From positions 1,426,001 to 1,490,000 of the forward strand of contig JAXBDG010000014.1 of NCBI GenBank assembly GCA_036320915.1: 64,000 nt of DNA, given 5' to 3'. This DNA comes from Linnemannia elongata (taxonomy: Eukaryota > Mortierellomycota > Mortierellomycetes > Mortierellales > Mortierellaceae). Positions 33,826-45,505 of the stretch are shown here, one piece after another (position 1 is the first letter of the stretch; every line of letters starts with the position of its first letter). The position numbers and the translations under genes are program-made. The notes beneath the pieces were generated by a model. The model was not told the DNA's origin. It worked only from the letters and a program-made list of their open reading frames with translations, and made no database searches.

Positions 33826-36000
33826 GAGAGGCGGGCTCAAAAATGCTAGAAGAAAAAAAGGAAGGCCGGGAAAGCAAGAAACACCTGGGTGGAAAGAGGG
33901 CAAGAAATGAGGAATACCAAGAGGGGAATGACACCTCTCTCCCAAGAACAACAATCCCTACGAGCAACCACTGCGCTGCATAGGATATTAGTCAAGTAAA
34001 AAAGCAGGAATATGGCCATTGGCAGCAAAAGACATTCCCCTCTTCTGTTGAGCAAAATCTCTACCTCTTTCTTGACTTTTGTCTTAGACACATGCAAAAC
34101 ATACAAATAAACAAACATAGCATTCGAAAAGAAGAGGGGCGCATACTCTTTTGGAGTAATTTCTTGCCTCGTCTTATTTTCTACTGTAGAGCAACATTTA
34201 TCCATTTCCTCTGTCTTTACGTGGTGTTGGGATGAACGCTATGTTGCCTTCCCCTTCATTGGGTTCCTTCACACAGACAGTTGCAAGAAATAGAAGCTTA
34301 TGAGGCGAGGCTCAACGACGCCTGAAAGCATGAAGAGACAAGCCGACGACCAGGGAGAGAAACAATCCAAAGGTGGGCGATTGTGCCAAACCCAAATCAG
34401 ATGCGAATCAATTGATTTAGGTTCCCAGGGGGAGGCACAAACCCAACTCAGACTGCTTATTTGTTTTGTTTTTGGCTTTGAATATGTTTGTGCACTACAA
34501 GCGACACCTTTTCTTTTTTCCTTCCCTTCGTTCCTTCACTTCCTCCCTACCTCTTAGCCCTATGACCACTCCTCGGAGCATGGCCTGTTTGTGCATTGAG
34601 CCAAAAATCATTCGCCGGGAAGAAGGAGAGACGTTGAAGTCAAGTGCTCACAATTTTTTTTTTCTCTCTTACTGTTTCCAACCAATTGAAAGGGGGGAAG
34701 TGTAAAGCCAATGCTCTCACCATCATTTTAGTTGTTTGGTTGAGGTGTTTGTTTATTGTTGTTGCTGTTGGTTTTGGTATTAGTATTGCTTCTGTCGCGA
34801 GTTGAGTTGTGGACAGAGAACCATGGGTGAGGAAAACAAGGACAACTGGAAAAGGAGCCCAGGAAAAGGAAAAGAAACAAAAGCATGCAAAAGTGACAGA
34901 GGCTATTACCTTAACATAGCAGGACAACACGGCGCAACAGAGTAGAAAAAAAAGGAGGAAGTAAATGGATAATTTCAGCAAAACTGTTTCCGCTGTCCAC
35001 AACTTCACGCTACAGCAGACTATGGATACGTTTTCTTTTACCCTCTTCTTAGGATGACACATACTCGCATGATGCACTGTACTGTACAGTACTGTGTCAC
35101 GGTCAATCGAAAAGCACGAAAAAAAAATCTCCTTAAGCAACGCGCAGGAAGTGGAAAAGTACAGATAGGGAGATATACTCTGGACAAAGCAGCACAATGG
35201 AGATGAATGAAAAGTGTACAATAAACGAGAGAGTGAGAGAGGTGCAGGAGTGCTGTTTGGGGATACATGCTGAACAAGCATTTTTTCTTTTGCCTAATAC
35301 CCTTTCGCCTTTTGAGAGGATAGAAGGTTTCTTTCTTCTGCGAGCATTTCATCGTTACACACCGTGCGGCGCAAATCTGAGGGAAGGGGGAGAAAGAGGT
35401 AGAGTAAGTAATGTGGAGGAGTGAAAGCTCTGACTGGGCAACAGTGATGGAGCGAGAAGGTTTTTTTATGTTGAGAGCGAAAATCAAAGAGAGACAGTAC
35501 AAAGCAGGGGGAGGGAGAGAGGGGGAGGGAGAGTGAAATTCGATCGGAACAACAGCTCAACTACTGTTAATGAACAAAACAAGGGCAAGATAGAGGACAC
35601 ATATGCAGATAGACTTCATGCATACAAAGCGCATACATAGTGAAATAAGAAATGACCTTTTTCATGCTTGTAGACTGTGGGCGCATATGTTTGTTTGTTT
35701 GTGGCCATTTTTGTTTGTTTTGTGTTGACCGTTGCGAACACAATGAGCAATGGTAAATGGCAGGGGATAGAAGAGCTCCTCCAAAGGCTAGCAAGCAAAA
35801 TCGCCTATCCGGACACCTCACCCATACCAGACAGGTACGCATTTCCGTGAGAACTGCATTCTGCAAATAAACAAACCGCAATAAATGCGAGTAAACAAAC
35901 ACACAAACATACTCTGTGCTTTCCGCACCCTGTCGCTTAATGCAGAATCGTGGGTGCTTGTCGTTTTTTCCATTCCAATGTTCACTTTTCGTACTTGTCG

Positions 36001-36047
36001 ATATAAAAAGGACATGATGCCCCCACTTTGTGTTAATCTTTGGCACA
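36001..36047 (+). promoter_or_regulatory. TATA box and start-site element of DUF3712 copy 2
   Basis: ATATAAAAAG at 36001-36010 is followed by the 13-mer AATCTTTGGCACA at 36035-36047, then CT-rich sequence to the start codon at 36159. The paired arrangement with copy 1 in otherwise diverged sequence supports a promoter role. Confidence 0.6.
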
Positions 36048-36158
36048 ACCCTCCTTACTTTCCTCCCCGTTAACTCACCTCCACCCCCTCCCGCCCCTCT
36101 TCCTCGCCCCCTCAACCTCTCTCCCTTCGCCTTCCACCTCATCTAAAGTCCCTATAAA

Positions 36159-39100
36159 ATGGCTTTCGACATTCGCGAAGAAGACGACGAACATCGGCAA
36201 GACGAGTTTGACGAGTATGAGGATGTCAAACAGACTAACCGCCCCAAATTCTATCGTCGCCGAAAGTTCTGGATTTGTTGCATTCCTACCACCATCATCG
36301 GTATCATCATCGCTGTTGTTCTGGCTCTCTATGTCATCATGCCCAAGATCGCTCAGGGCCTCATGAACAAGGCCACCATCAACTTCTCTCAGATTGTAAG
36401 TTGCTCTCCCTTTTGGATACTATGTGTGATCAACGCAAAGAAAAAGAATTTCTTCACAAATACCAAAACTTGACTCTGAACGCGTCTCTTCCCTTCTCTT
36501 CCTTTGTCTCTTCCCTTCTCTTCCTTTTCCCCTTGTAACCTCCTCTTAACCTTCTATCTCACACTCTCTTAAATCTTTAATGCCTCGTTACGCCCCTTCC
36601 TCATCCTCTCTCCATCATATTTCCTTTTCCTACAACTCCCATCCTCCTTGGCTGATTTCCCTCTCCTTCCACTACCATCCTCCATGTCACCTGCACCTTA
36701 TCCTTACCTCTCCCTTCTTCTCTTATATTTACTTTCCTTCCATGCACCGCCGTCACGCGCACTCGCCCTTCTTTTGGTTTATTTGTCTCTTCCCTTGTCT
36801 TACCCCCAATGCATAACCTGTACAGGACATCACAAATCCCTCAGCCACCTCGATGGATATTGTAATGGTCGGAGATATGGATAACACTGGTCCCTTCCAC
36901 GCCGATATCTCTTTCCCTGGCACTGTCACCGTCTCTTGGAACAGCAAGGTCCTCGGTACCACCGTCATCCCTGGAACCAGCACCGCATCGTAAGTCATTT
37001 TTCGCTTCGTTGTGTTTCTTGTTTGTGGCTATTGGTGATTGTTGTGCTGCGTTCTTGAATGCTGTGACCTCTCTTTTGTGCCTCGTCTTTTTCTTCTTCT
37101 GTTGCTATCAGCCTACTTTCCTTCTGACACATTATTGTTGTTTTCATCTCCATCCCCCAAACAGCGGTGGACATGGTACTTTGAACCTCCAGAGCAGCTT
37201 CCAGGTCACTGACGTCGCTGCATTCACAGAGTTCTCCGCCTACATGCTCAACGCCGAGACGTTTGTCTGGCACCTCTCGGGTAAGTTGAACGTCAAGGCT
37301 CTTGGCCACACCGTCAAGGACCTCGATCTCGACAAGGACATTACTGTCAACGGTAAGCACCTCTTTTTCTCTTTCTTCCTGTGTAATCCGTTCTCCACCT
37401 TTTCCTCGCACCCTTATACCCGTTAAGCACTCGTACTCATATTTTTTTATCCCTATCATGCAGCATTCCACGGTCTCTCGGGTATCAAGATCGAAAAGTT
37501 CTCGCTCCCTGGTGATGACCCTACTGGAAAGGGTATCCTCGTCAACATCGACACCACCGTCAACAACCCCTCTGCCATCCAAATGTACATGGGCTCTCTC
37601 ACTCTCGCCATCTCATACAAGGACACCCTCATGGGATACGTCACCTCTTCTAACTTGACCATGGTCCGTGGCTCCCAGATCTTGAGCATGAAGGGCTACC
37701 TCGTCCCTCAGTCGACCCCCGAGGGCCTTGCTATTACCTCTGAGATGATGTCGCGCTACATCGGTAACTTGGTCACCGACACTATTGCTACTGGTTTCGA
37801 GGTCAAGCCCGATGGTGTCAACTCGGTCGAGTGGCTGTCGACTGCTGTCAAGCAACTCAAGTTGACTGTTCCTCTTCAGAGCCCAGCCCCCTTGCAGCTC
37901 ATCAAGTCCTTGAACCTTGGAGCCTTGGGTCTCACTTTCACTCCCCCTACCGCATACCAACCTGCCACCACCTCTACAGGTGTCATTGCCAACTACTCTC
38001 TCCCTGACGGTTTCGGCTTCAACATTGCCTTCACTCAGGTCGCCAACTCGCTCACTATTACTCGCGGTGGCGTTGCTGTCGCCAGCTTGAACTCGAGCTA
38101 CAACCCCTCGACATCCAACATGGCATCTGGCACGTTGACCTTTAATCTGTTGCAGACCCCACTTGTTGTCGACCAGGCTTCGCAGACAGCCTTCCAGGAG
38201 TTCAACCGTGACTTGACTGTCGGTGCTGATCTCCCCTTCAACGTTGTTGGTCAAGCATCGGTCTATGCCAACACCTCGATCGGCACAGTCAACTTGGTCA
38301 ACATTCCCTTCAATGCCTCGACTGCTCTCAGCGGACTCCAGAGCCTTGCCAACCCCGCTCCGTCAATTTCTGCTCTGCAGGTCGTCTCTGGTACTACCAC
38401 TGAGCTGACCATGGCCATCACCGTTATCATTGTCAACCCCTCGTCGATCTCTCTCAGTGCTGGCGATATTGTGTTGAGTCTTGTCTACAAGGGTGTCGCT
38501 CTTGGTACTGTGACCATGCCTAACTTGGCTATTGTCCCTGGTGCCAACACCATCCAGGCTTCATCGTCGATCAACCCTGCTGCTTCTCCTGAGGGTATGG
38601 AGCTGTTGACCTTGTACACTAGTGGTGCTGGTGCCACTGTCAGCATTGTCGGCACCCCTACCAGTACAGCTGTCGAGTCTCTCAACCTTGCCTTTGGCGC
38701 CTTGAACATTGAGACCCAGATGCCTGGTCTCCCCACCAAGCTGCTCGGCGGCGCCTCACTTGTTGTTCTCGACACCACGCTTGTGGATGGTCTCGCCCAG
38801 ACTGTTGTCACTGTCAACAACCCCTTTGTCCCTCCCATGACTATTCTCTCGATTGACTCCAAGATCACCTACAACGGCGTTGCTCTTGGAACTGTCGTCT
38901 CTACCTTTGGCACTCCCCCAGTCATCCCTGGTGTCGGCGCTGGTACCATCACGGCGCCTCTTCTTATGAACACCAACGCTCATGATCTTGTGACCTTGAT
39001 TCGCGCTCAGGCTGTCGCCAATGGCTTGAACACTGCTGCCTTTGATGGCCTCCTCGCTCTCCAGGCTGGTGGCAACCCCTCGCCTGATCTGTTTGTTGGT

Positions 39101-41644
39101 TTCAATGTTGCTGACTTTGTGACCAAGGCCATGGCTGGACTCGTTGTCGATATCACCATGACCACCACCGTCAAGGTCGGCGACTACCAGGTCACCATGC
39201 CCTACACCCAGACCGGCGTCCCCACCGGCACTGACCAGACTATTCTGAAGTTGATCCCTGTTGTCGGTACTCCCATTGCCCAGATCCTCGTCAACGGCTC
39301 AGCTCTTGCCTTTGATGCCATCACCCTCAACGCTCCTACTGAGACCAGCTTCTCTACCGACATTGTCGGAGCCATCACCAAGACCGGACCCTTGGATGCC
39401 GAGATTGTGTTCCCCAACCCTCTCACTGTATCGTTCAACGGCAAGGCTCTCGGTAACATGGCGATGCCCACTGTCAAGGCCATTGCTAACCAGGGAGCGA
39501 CCTTGAACCTGGCTGGTGTTCCCTTCGCCATCACGGACGGCGCTGCTTTTGCCGATTTCACCAGCTTTGCTCTTAACAACGAAAAGTTCGAGTGGACCAT
39601 TACCACCACTGGCATTGTTGTTAACGCCATGGGTGTCTCTCTCCCCGGTGTGTCGATGACCAAGACCGTGACTCTCGATGGATTCAACAAGCTGCCTGGT
39701 CTGCAGCTGTTGAACTATGTCATCAGTGCGATCGACTCTGCGGGTATGCACATGGTCATCAGTGCTTCGCTGTCCAACCCCTCGACCATCGGTATGACCA
39801 TCCCTGTCTCGCAATTCGACACCCAGTTCGCTGGCCACACCCTTGGACCAGCCTTTGCCTACAACATGGCCTTGGTCCCCCACAGCAACTCGAGCTTCGC
39901 CCTGAACGCCACTATTGCTGCCGATGGCACCGACAAGACCCCTTACATCAAGGGTATTTTCCACAATGCATTGACCGGTGTTGCCACCCCTCTCCAAGCC
40001 AAGGGTGTTGCCGCTCCCGGAGTCTCGTGGTTGGATGCCGCTATCAAGAGTCTCGTTCTCAATACCGCTCTGCCTCCCCTCCAGGAGCCTCCAATTGCAG
40101 CGGTCGCTATCAACTCGATGGAGATGGACTTTGCCTGCGCAACCTGTGTCTGGGCTCCTACTGCTCTCTCCAGCATCACGGCCGACACCAAGCTCCCCTT
40201 TTCAATGGATGTTCCCATCAAGCGGCTTGCCCAAAATGTTCAGATCTTGGATGAGAATGGCCAACTCGTTGGTACTCTCAACACGCCTTACTCTGATGCC
40301 ACCACTGTCGGATCCAAGGTCTCTACCAATACCCCCGCCGCCCCCTTGGTTGTTGCTGATGGATCCCACGACATCTACACTGCCTTTGTCGGGGCCCTCA
40401 ACTTGGCCACCAACTACACACTCGGTCTCCGGGGTTCAGCTGACTCAATGTTGGATCTCGGCCCATTCGGATTGCTCGAGATCAAGGGTATCCCTATTGA
40501 CGTCAAGACTTCGCTGGCCGGTCTTCAGGGACTCAAGAACATCGAGTTCAACTCGCTCGTCGAGATCTACACCAACTTCAATGCTGGATTCACCTTCGTC
40601 ACCACCGTTGTCAACATTCATAACCCCAGTCAGCTCACCCTCAACATTGGCACCTTGGGCATGGCTGCAGGATACAAGGGATACGAGGATGAAAACAGAA
40701 TCGGATACACTGAGATCTACAACCTTCGCCTCGTCCCAGGAGACAACATTGTTCCCTCACTCCTCGGCCAAGGTTTCTTCGCACCCAATGCTGGTCCCTT
40801 CGCAGATGATCTCACTAAGCTGTCTCCCACCATGACTCTGTGGGCCAACTCGACTGCGACTTCTAACCCTGCATTGAACGCTGGACTGTCAACACTCAAG
40901 ACATCTCTTGTTCTTCCCCAGAACCTCATCGTTCCCAACCCTCCACCACCAGCATACAGCAACGTCTGGACTGTCAAGATCCTGGACAACACCGTCAACG
41001 ATGGCATCATCGAGATGAGTACCACGTTCAGCAACTCATTCCTCTATGATTTCTCGGTGACGGGAGATGCTACCAAGGCGGATAACGATTTTGCATTCGA
41101 CCCGTCTTTCCTCACCGTTCAAGCTCCAGGATACAACGCATTCAGTCCCTTCCGATTCACGAATGACTTGCAGTACACTCTCAAGAAGGGCGAGTCCAAG
41201 ACCATCACCTTCAAGATGAGCCTCCAGAAGGTCGGTCCAGAGGCATTTATGCTCAAGTTCCTTGAGGGCATTATCCCCGCGGCTGCGGCTGGTCCTCTCA
41301 AGTCATTGGCTGTGACGTGGTCACCCAAGGTTAGCGTCCCCGGCTACCCCGTTGGTATGGCTCCAGACATGAGTAGCACCATTTTCTACCCCGAGACTGG
41401 TGGTCTCCTCACACTTCAAACTGGACCAGACTTTGCCAAGATCAAGGACTGGTACTATAAGGAATACAACTATACCAACACAACTACCTCCGTGTCCCCT
41501 CCTCCAGCGACAGCGACAGCGACAGCAACGGAGACAGCAACGGAGACAGTGACAACAAGCATCACGCTTACTACTCCCTCAGTCGCACCCAGTCCCACCC
41601 CTTCGCCTGAGGTCACTACGCCTCCCATCGCCCCCACCGCTTAA
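36159..41644 (+). CDS. Large DUF3712 membrane protein, copy 2
   Basis: Exons are 36159-36395, 36826-36989, 37165-37352 and 37464-41644, giving 1,589 residues. The gene structure is the same as copy 1. Protein differences I can see are few. In the cytosolic tail, EEDDEHRQDE replaces EEDEQQHDE, which adds one residue. Then ANSL replaces ANSF, KGVALG replaces KGVPLG, FADDLTKL replaces FATDLTQL, and the end is PPIAPTA instead of PPVAPAA. Intron 2 (175 nt) is identical to that of copy 1, while intron 1 and intron 3 differ in length (430 against 417, and 111 against 116). Both copies keep full frames and splice sites, so both are probably active. Confidence 0.85.
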
Positions 41645-41743
41645 ACGATATTTTCATTTCTCACCTTTCGAAACGCTTTAATTCATATTTCTTCCTCTTA
41701 TACATTTTTTTCATGTCTTATTACCTCACTCATCCCTTTAATT

Positions 41744-41769
41744 CCCATTGAACAATTATTTTCAGTGTC
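41744..41769 (+). promoter_or_regulatory. 26-bp 3' UTR element, copy 2
   Basis: This is the exact counterpart of 31343-31368, 100 bases past the stop codon. It is followed almost at once by AATAAA, consistent with a role near the cleavage and polyadenylation site. Confidence 0.6.
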
Positions 41770-42814
41770 TAAAATAAACAACTTAGCTATCTTTGAAGAA
41801 AAAAAATCGATGCAAAAAAACATGTTTTGTACTCCGAAGTTCCTAGAGTTTGGTCGACCACCGCGAGTGAGGACAATACTTTGAATCCTTTATGTTTATG
41901 TATCAAAGAGTCAGGATAGCGCTTACCTCCAGCGGATTTCCTCTTTTGCTTTTCTTTTTTTCTTTTTTTTCCCCCCTAATCTCATCCCCTTACTCGCTTG
42001 AAGAGTGGTACAGGTCGGTTCTTGCTCTTCATTTGTTGTTCGAACGGGAGCACATACGACCACTCACAAATTTTCTCACTGTCTATTGCCTAAATAAAAC
42101 ATAGCTTGAAAGCTTTCTGCTCTATTTGCAACACCAATTAATAAATAAACAAGTAAAAAGGAGACAATCACGTTCTTAAAGCATCGTATAGACAGTTAAC
42201 GCGCCCTCTAATTTCTTCTCAGCTCCCTTGAAATTCGCTTTTGTGCAACTATGACTGCCAATCGGATGACCATGGTAGAGTAGTTGTTATAGATCAGCCT
42301 TGCTCCTTGTCAAAGTATGGTATGATCAAAGCAGGTGTGAAATTCTGACCATCAACAACTTTGTCTAACAATACCCTGGGCTAAAGCGATGGTCTTGGAA
42401 CATTCTTTTGTTTATGCTGCATAGCAATAACGCAAAGGCTGAAGACAGGCGGTGGAAAAGACGGTGCAAAGGCGGTTGTTCAGAGCAGTCGTTTATGCAC
42501 TTGCGGGAGGCGTAAAAAAAAGGACGAGCAGAAGGGCGAAGCAATCATTAGAAGACAAGTTTAGACCACCTTGTCACCACTCTTGTCTTTACTGTTATTA
42601 TATCTTGCGTCATCATCTTTTGCTTTCCTTTTGTCACTTTGCTTCGCCATATTTTGATGTACAAAAAGACATCAAAAACTGTCAAAGCAATTCATGCAAC
42701 CTAAATGCTGTTACAAAAAGATGTGGTGGCTAGGCAGTGGCAGTGATGCCTTAGATTAGCAGTCATCCTAGTAGACTAGTATTAGTAGTGCGCCGAGCTC
42801 TTCGTCTGCTCTTT

Positions 42815-42984
42815 GTCCTTTTACACAGAACTTCTTGGACGAGAGCAGTATTGACAAGAGTTTCGCTGGCGCCCTGCAGGTACCTAACCCCTCCCCCCCA
42901 TCGATATTATGAATACAAGGTCCTTTTACACGGAACTTCTTGGACGAGAGCAGTATTGACAAGAGTTTCGCTGGCGCCTTGCAG
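42815..42984. repeat. 65-bp direct repeat, two copies 105 bp apart
   Basis: Copies at 42815-42879 and 42920-42984 differ at two positions only (ACACAGAAC against ACACGGAAC, and GCCCTGCAG against GCCTTGCAG). The 40 bases between them are unrelated. The unit has no open frame of note and no similarity to the nearby genes. Confidence 0.95.
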
Positions 42985-43757
42985 TTTGTCGTTTTGTGTG
43001 ATTCTTTAAGACTTTATTATTATTACCCCAACTACAACCCCTTCCCCCCCTCGTACCAATTGAGGACTTAACAGCGGTCCTACAACTCTGGCCTTCGACC
43101 CTCTCCCCTGAGTAACAATGCTGGCGGGGCAATCATGCAAAAATAAAAAAAGCAATAGTAGATCACCATAAACAAGCATGAATGAGAGCAGCTTGAATAT
43201 GCATCGCGCCACGTGCAAAAATGATTGGTGCATTTCAGTACAGGGCGGTGCAGATAAGGTAGTGACTCCCCTAAGCGATGTATACATGAGGTGTGGTCTG
43301 GGCCAAGGAATCTAATCAACAGAAGAAAATAAAATTTGATGGCCCGAGCAAAGATGAACGTCTTGCAAGTCATAACTTCGCTTTTCCTTCTGTTTTCAGT
43401 TCCTTTTTCCTTCCTCTCGTTCCTTGTCCCTGTTCCTTCCTCCTTCCTGCTCTCTCCTCATTCTTGCTCCGTCCTCCTTCCTGCTCCTTCCTCATATCGG
43501 CTCCATACTATTTCATATTCCTACCTCGTCTCTACTTTGTCCTCTTATCTGCTCCTACTTTCTCGTTGTCCCTCTCTGGCTCCTCCTCCCAGTGCACCCC
43601 ATTACTAAAAGTAAATCTTTAAGTCTTGGAATTGATTCCCAAACCCTTGTTAATTGTTGCTCGTTCCTGAAAGATGCCACCGAAATACAGCTAGATTATA
43701 GTATTGTACTGACCGGCTCAATTGAAATGAATTTTAATAGACCCGCGACCCGACAGG

Positions 43758-44231
43758 ATGGAAATTGTTGGTGCTACGATTGCCGGTGCAAAGGCACTGG
43801 ACTATACCTTCCAGCAACTGACTAAGTCCATGAATGGAACGCTTGGCGCCATGCTCCTACAATATCGGACGTTATTGACCACAGATCAGTGTGACAAGAA
43901 GGAGATATCTTATAACAACAGCAAATGGAGGATTATAGTGCGATGCGGAGAGCGAATCACTTTTGACGATGCGACGACTCTTCTGGCGATGTTGGTATCT
44001 GAAGTGGAGGCGTTTCTCGAAGTCAAAAGCATCCATTTTGAGCAAACTTCAATCACGTCGATGTTGACAGATGACAGGCGGCTTATCAAAGTTGTTCAAC
44101 TCGAAAAAAACTCAATGGAGCTTTGGGAGTGTAGCCGATCCTCACCCAATTTCACGAAGAAATGTGTCGATTCCGAGTACACATTCCACAAAACAGAGTG
44201 GTCTGAGTGGAAGAAGGTTATTGGACTTTGA
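43758..44231 (+). CDS. Hypothetical protein, 157 residues
   Basis: I do not recognise this protein. It starts with an Ala/Gly-rich helix (MEIVGATIAGAKALDYTF) and has a mixed charged body (RIIVRCGERITFDDA, EVEAFLEVKSIHFEQTSI, RRLIKVVQLEKNSMELWEC). It ends in a Trp/Lys-rich segment (TEWSEWKKVIGL). It has no signal peptide or clear membrane helix. Balanced composition, a CT-rich leader upstream and an AATAAA at about 44305 favour a real expressed gene over chance. It stands alone between repeats and F-box relics. Confidence 0.55.
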   Translation: MEIVGATIAGAKALDYTFQQLTKSMNGTLGAMLLQYRTLLTTDQCDKKEISYNNSKWRIIVRCGERITFDDATTLLAMLVSEVEAFLEVKSIHFEQTSITSMLTDDRRLIKVVQLEKNSMELWECSRSSPNFTKKCVDSEYTFHKTEWSEWKKVIGL

Positions 44232-44446
44232 GTGTAGGTAGCTTAGTAAACGTAGCAACGCCCCGTTTCTTTCTTTCGTCCAGTCTAGATTCTCAACGAT
44301 TCTTAATAAAGTTGCCCCTCAATAGCTTAATGGTGAGATATATATATGCATGACTCTCAACGCCAATGGGTCTTTTAGGGGGTTTGTTTTTCGCCCTTTT
44401 ATACTCTCACCACGACAATTTTCTTTTTGTTTCATCTGTACCATAC

Positions 44447-44586
44447 CTGTTCCAGAGACGATAGACAGAAATGCTTATCCTCAGAGTTGCCTGTAGCATT
44501 TTATCCTGTGCGCCTTGAAGCTTGTGACGATGAGGTGGAAATATCGATCTTCTCCTGTAGCTCGGGAATAGTCAAAACCCTGCAGG
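44447..44586 (-). pseudogene. F-box gene relic, first exon only
   Basis: Minus-strand translation gives TCRVLTIPELQEKI, the family opening (compare PCNRVFNIPELLAQI in an intact neighbour), then a frame break and a stop. In another frame comes VYRLWNR ending exactly at a GTATGG donor, the position of the conserved family intron. No second exon follows below 44440. It is a dead 5' end of a family member. Confidence 0.7.
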
Positions 44587-44891
44587 TAAGTGAGCGTTGC
44601 TGATGGCCAAGTCTACGTCTTCGTCAAAGTTGGTTGGTTCTCCGTCGTCTTGCCGCCGTTGGTGTTTTCAGAGGGGTTGAGAGGGGGGGGGGGGGGTTGA
44701 AGTGTGAGTAAAAGTGACGAAAAGAGAATGACCCATAGTCATTGCAATGCAACATACAGCCAACAAAAATGTGTAACCGCTGCCGTTATGCACAGACCAG
44801 CTTACTACGTAATCCAAAGCTTCAAAAAAAAGGGCAAAACAAACACACGAACAGACAACAAACAGATGATTTATTCGGCGCTCTCCTTTAA

Positions 44892-45037
44892 CTACTGTAA
44901 CCGCTTCTCAGGAACATCCCTAAACTGGTCCGGGAACACACTTTCCAAGAAAATATACGTTTCCCTCCCAACACCCTCTCCTGGATTACAAAAACTCTAG
45001 CGCAGGCATAGCCGCAACGACGTATGCAGCCTGCGAG
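44892..45037 (-). pseudogene. F-box gene relic, C-terminal end only
   Basis: One frame reads SQAAYVVAAMPALEFL and then a stop. A second frame continues LESVFPDQFRDVPEKRLQ before TAG. Together they match the C-terminal block of the intact paralogues (AVYVVATMPALQYF ... FPDFFMAIPKSRLDWI). It lies upstream, in minus-strand direction, of the first-exon relic at 44447-44586, so the two cannot be one gene in normal order. Confidence 0.7.
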
Positions 45038-45381
45038 AGGAAGAGTGTGATCCTTAGGAACGCATTTTTGTCCTACAAAAGCAAAAGGGGTGAGAGGTAC
45101 TGATCGTGCGATGGGCTGCTTGCTGACCAATAATGAATACCATGCGTGTTTGAGGATAATTGATGGTGATGGGAAAGAGAAAAGTTCATTCATTCCAGGT
45201 GTGCTGATCATTGAAACAATTTTGCTAACGACAATAGATGAACAGAACAAGTTCTAGGCATCGGTTTATCATCAATCAGGTACATATTTAACTTGACTGG
45301 CCGTGTTCATTATTATTAAGAGACTCTGCTCTAGTGATTAAGACTCGTAGAACACGGTAAAATAAATGAGCCTTGCGCAGT

Positions 45382-45448
45382 ACGCAGTAATAGAGTTCAT
45401 GCAAGGGATAACAGTATTACGCAGTATTAGAGTTCATGCGAAGGATAA
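45382..45448. repeat. 30-bp direct repeat upstream of the GNAT gene
   Basis: Copies lie at 45382-45411 and 45419-45448 with three mismatches and a 37-base period; the core is TAGAGTTCATGC. They end just before CTATAAAT (45457-45464), a possible TATA box 42 bases ahead of the GNAT start. The placement suggests paired binding sites, but this is inference. Confidence 0.8.
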
Positions 45449-45505
45449 TAAAATAACTATAAATCAAAGTCCTCCCGCCTTTACTTTGACACACACTTCA
45501 CTTCA

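Larger units (their letters stand above)
31216..36158. other. Spacer between the two DUF3712 copies, 4.9 kb
   Basis: No gene was recognised. It contains the 3' UTR of copy 1, a mix of AT-rich sequence with short homopolymers (an A run at 33802-33825), and from about 35980 the promoter of copy 2. A 260-codon minus frame at 32279-33061 is rich in Phe/Leu/Ser/Cys and looks like chance. Confidence 0.55.
25741..41644 (+). repeat. Direct tandem gene duplication, offset 10.42-10.43 kb
   Basis: The unit spans each full DUF3712 gene. The offset is 10,418 bases at the start codons and 10,429 from exon 4 to the stop, because of indels in exon 1 and in introns 1 and 3. Similarity falls off abruptly in both flanks except for the small promoter and 3' UTR elements, so the conserved unit is the gene itself. 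Confidence 0.9.
41645..43757. other. Intergenic region with a 65-bp direct repeat
   Basis: No gene was recognised up to 43757. The region contains the 3' UTR of DUF3712 copy 2, the direct repeat at 42815-42984, and a pyrimidine-rich tract at 43380-43600 built from CTCCTTCC-like units that probably is the leader of the unknown gene at 43758. Confidence 0.55.
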
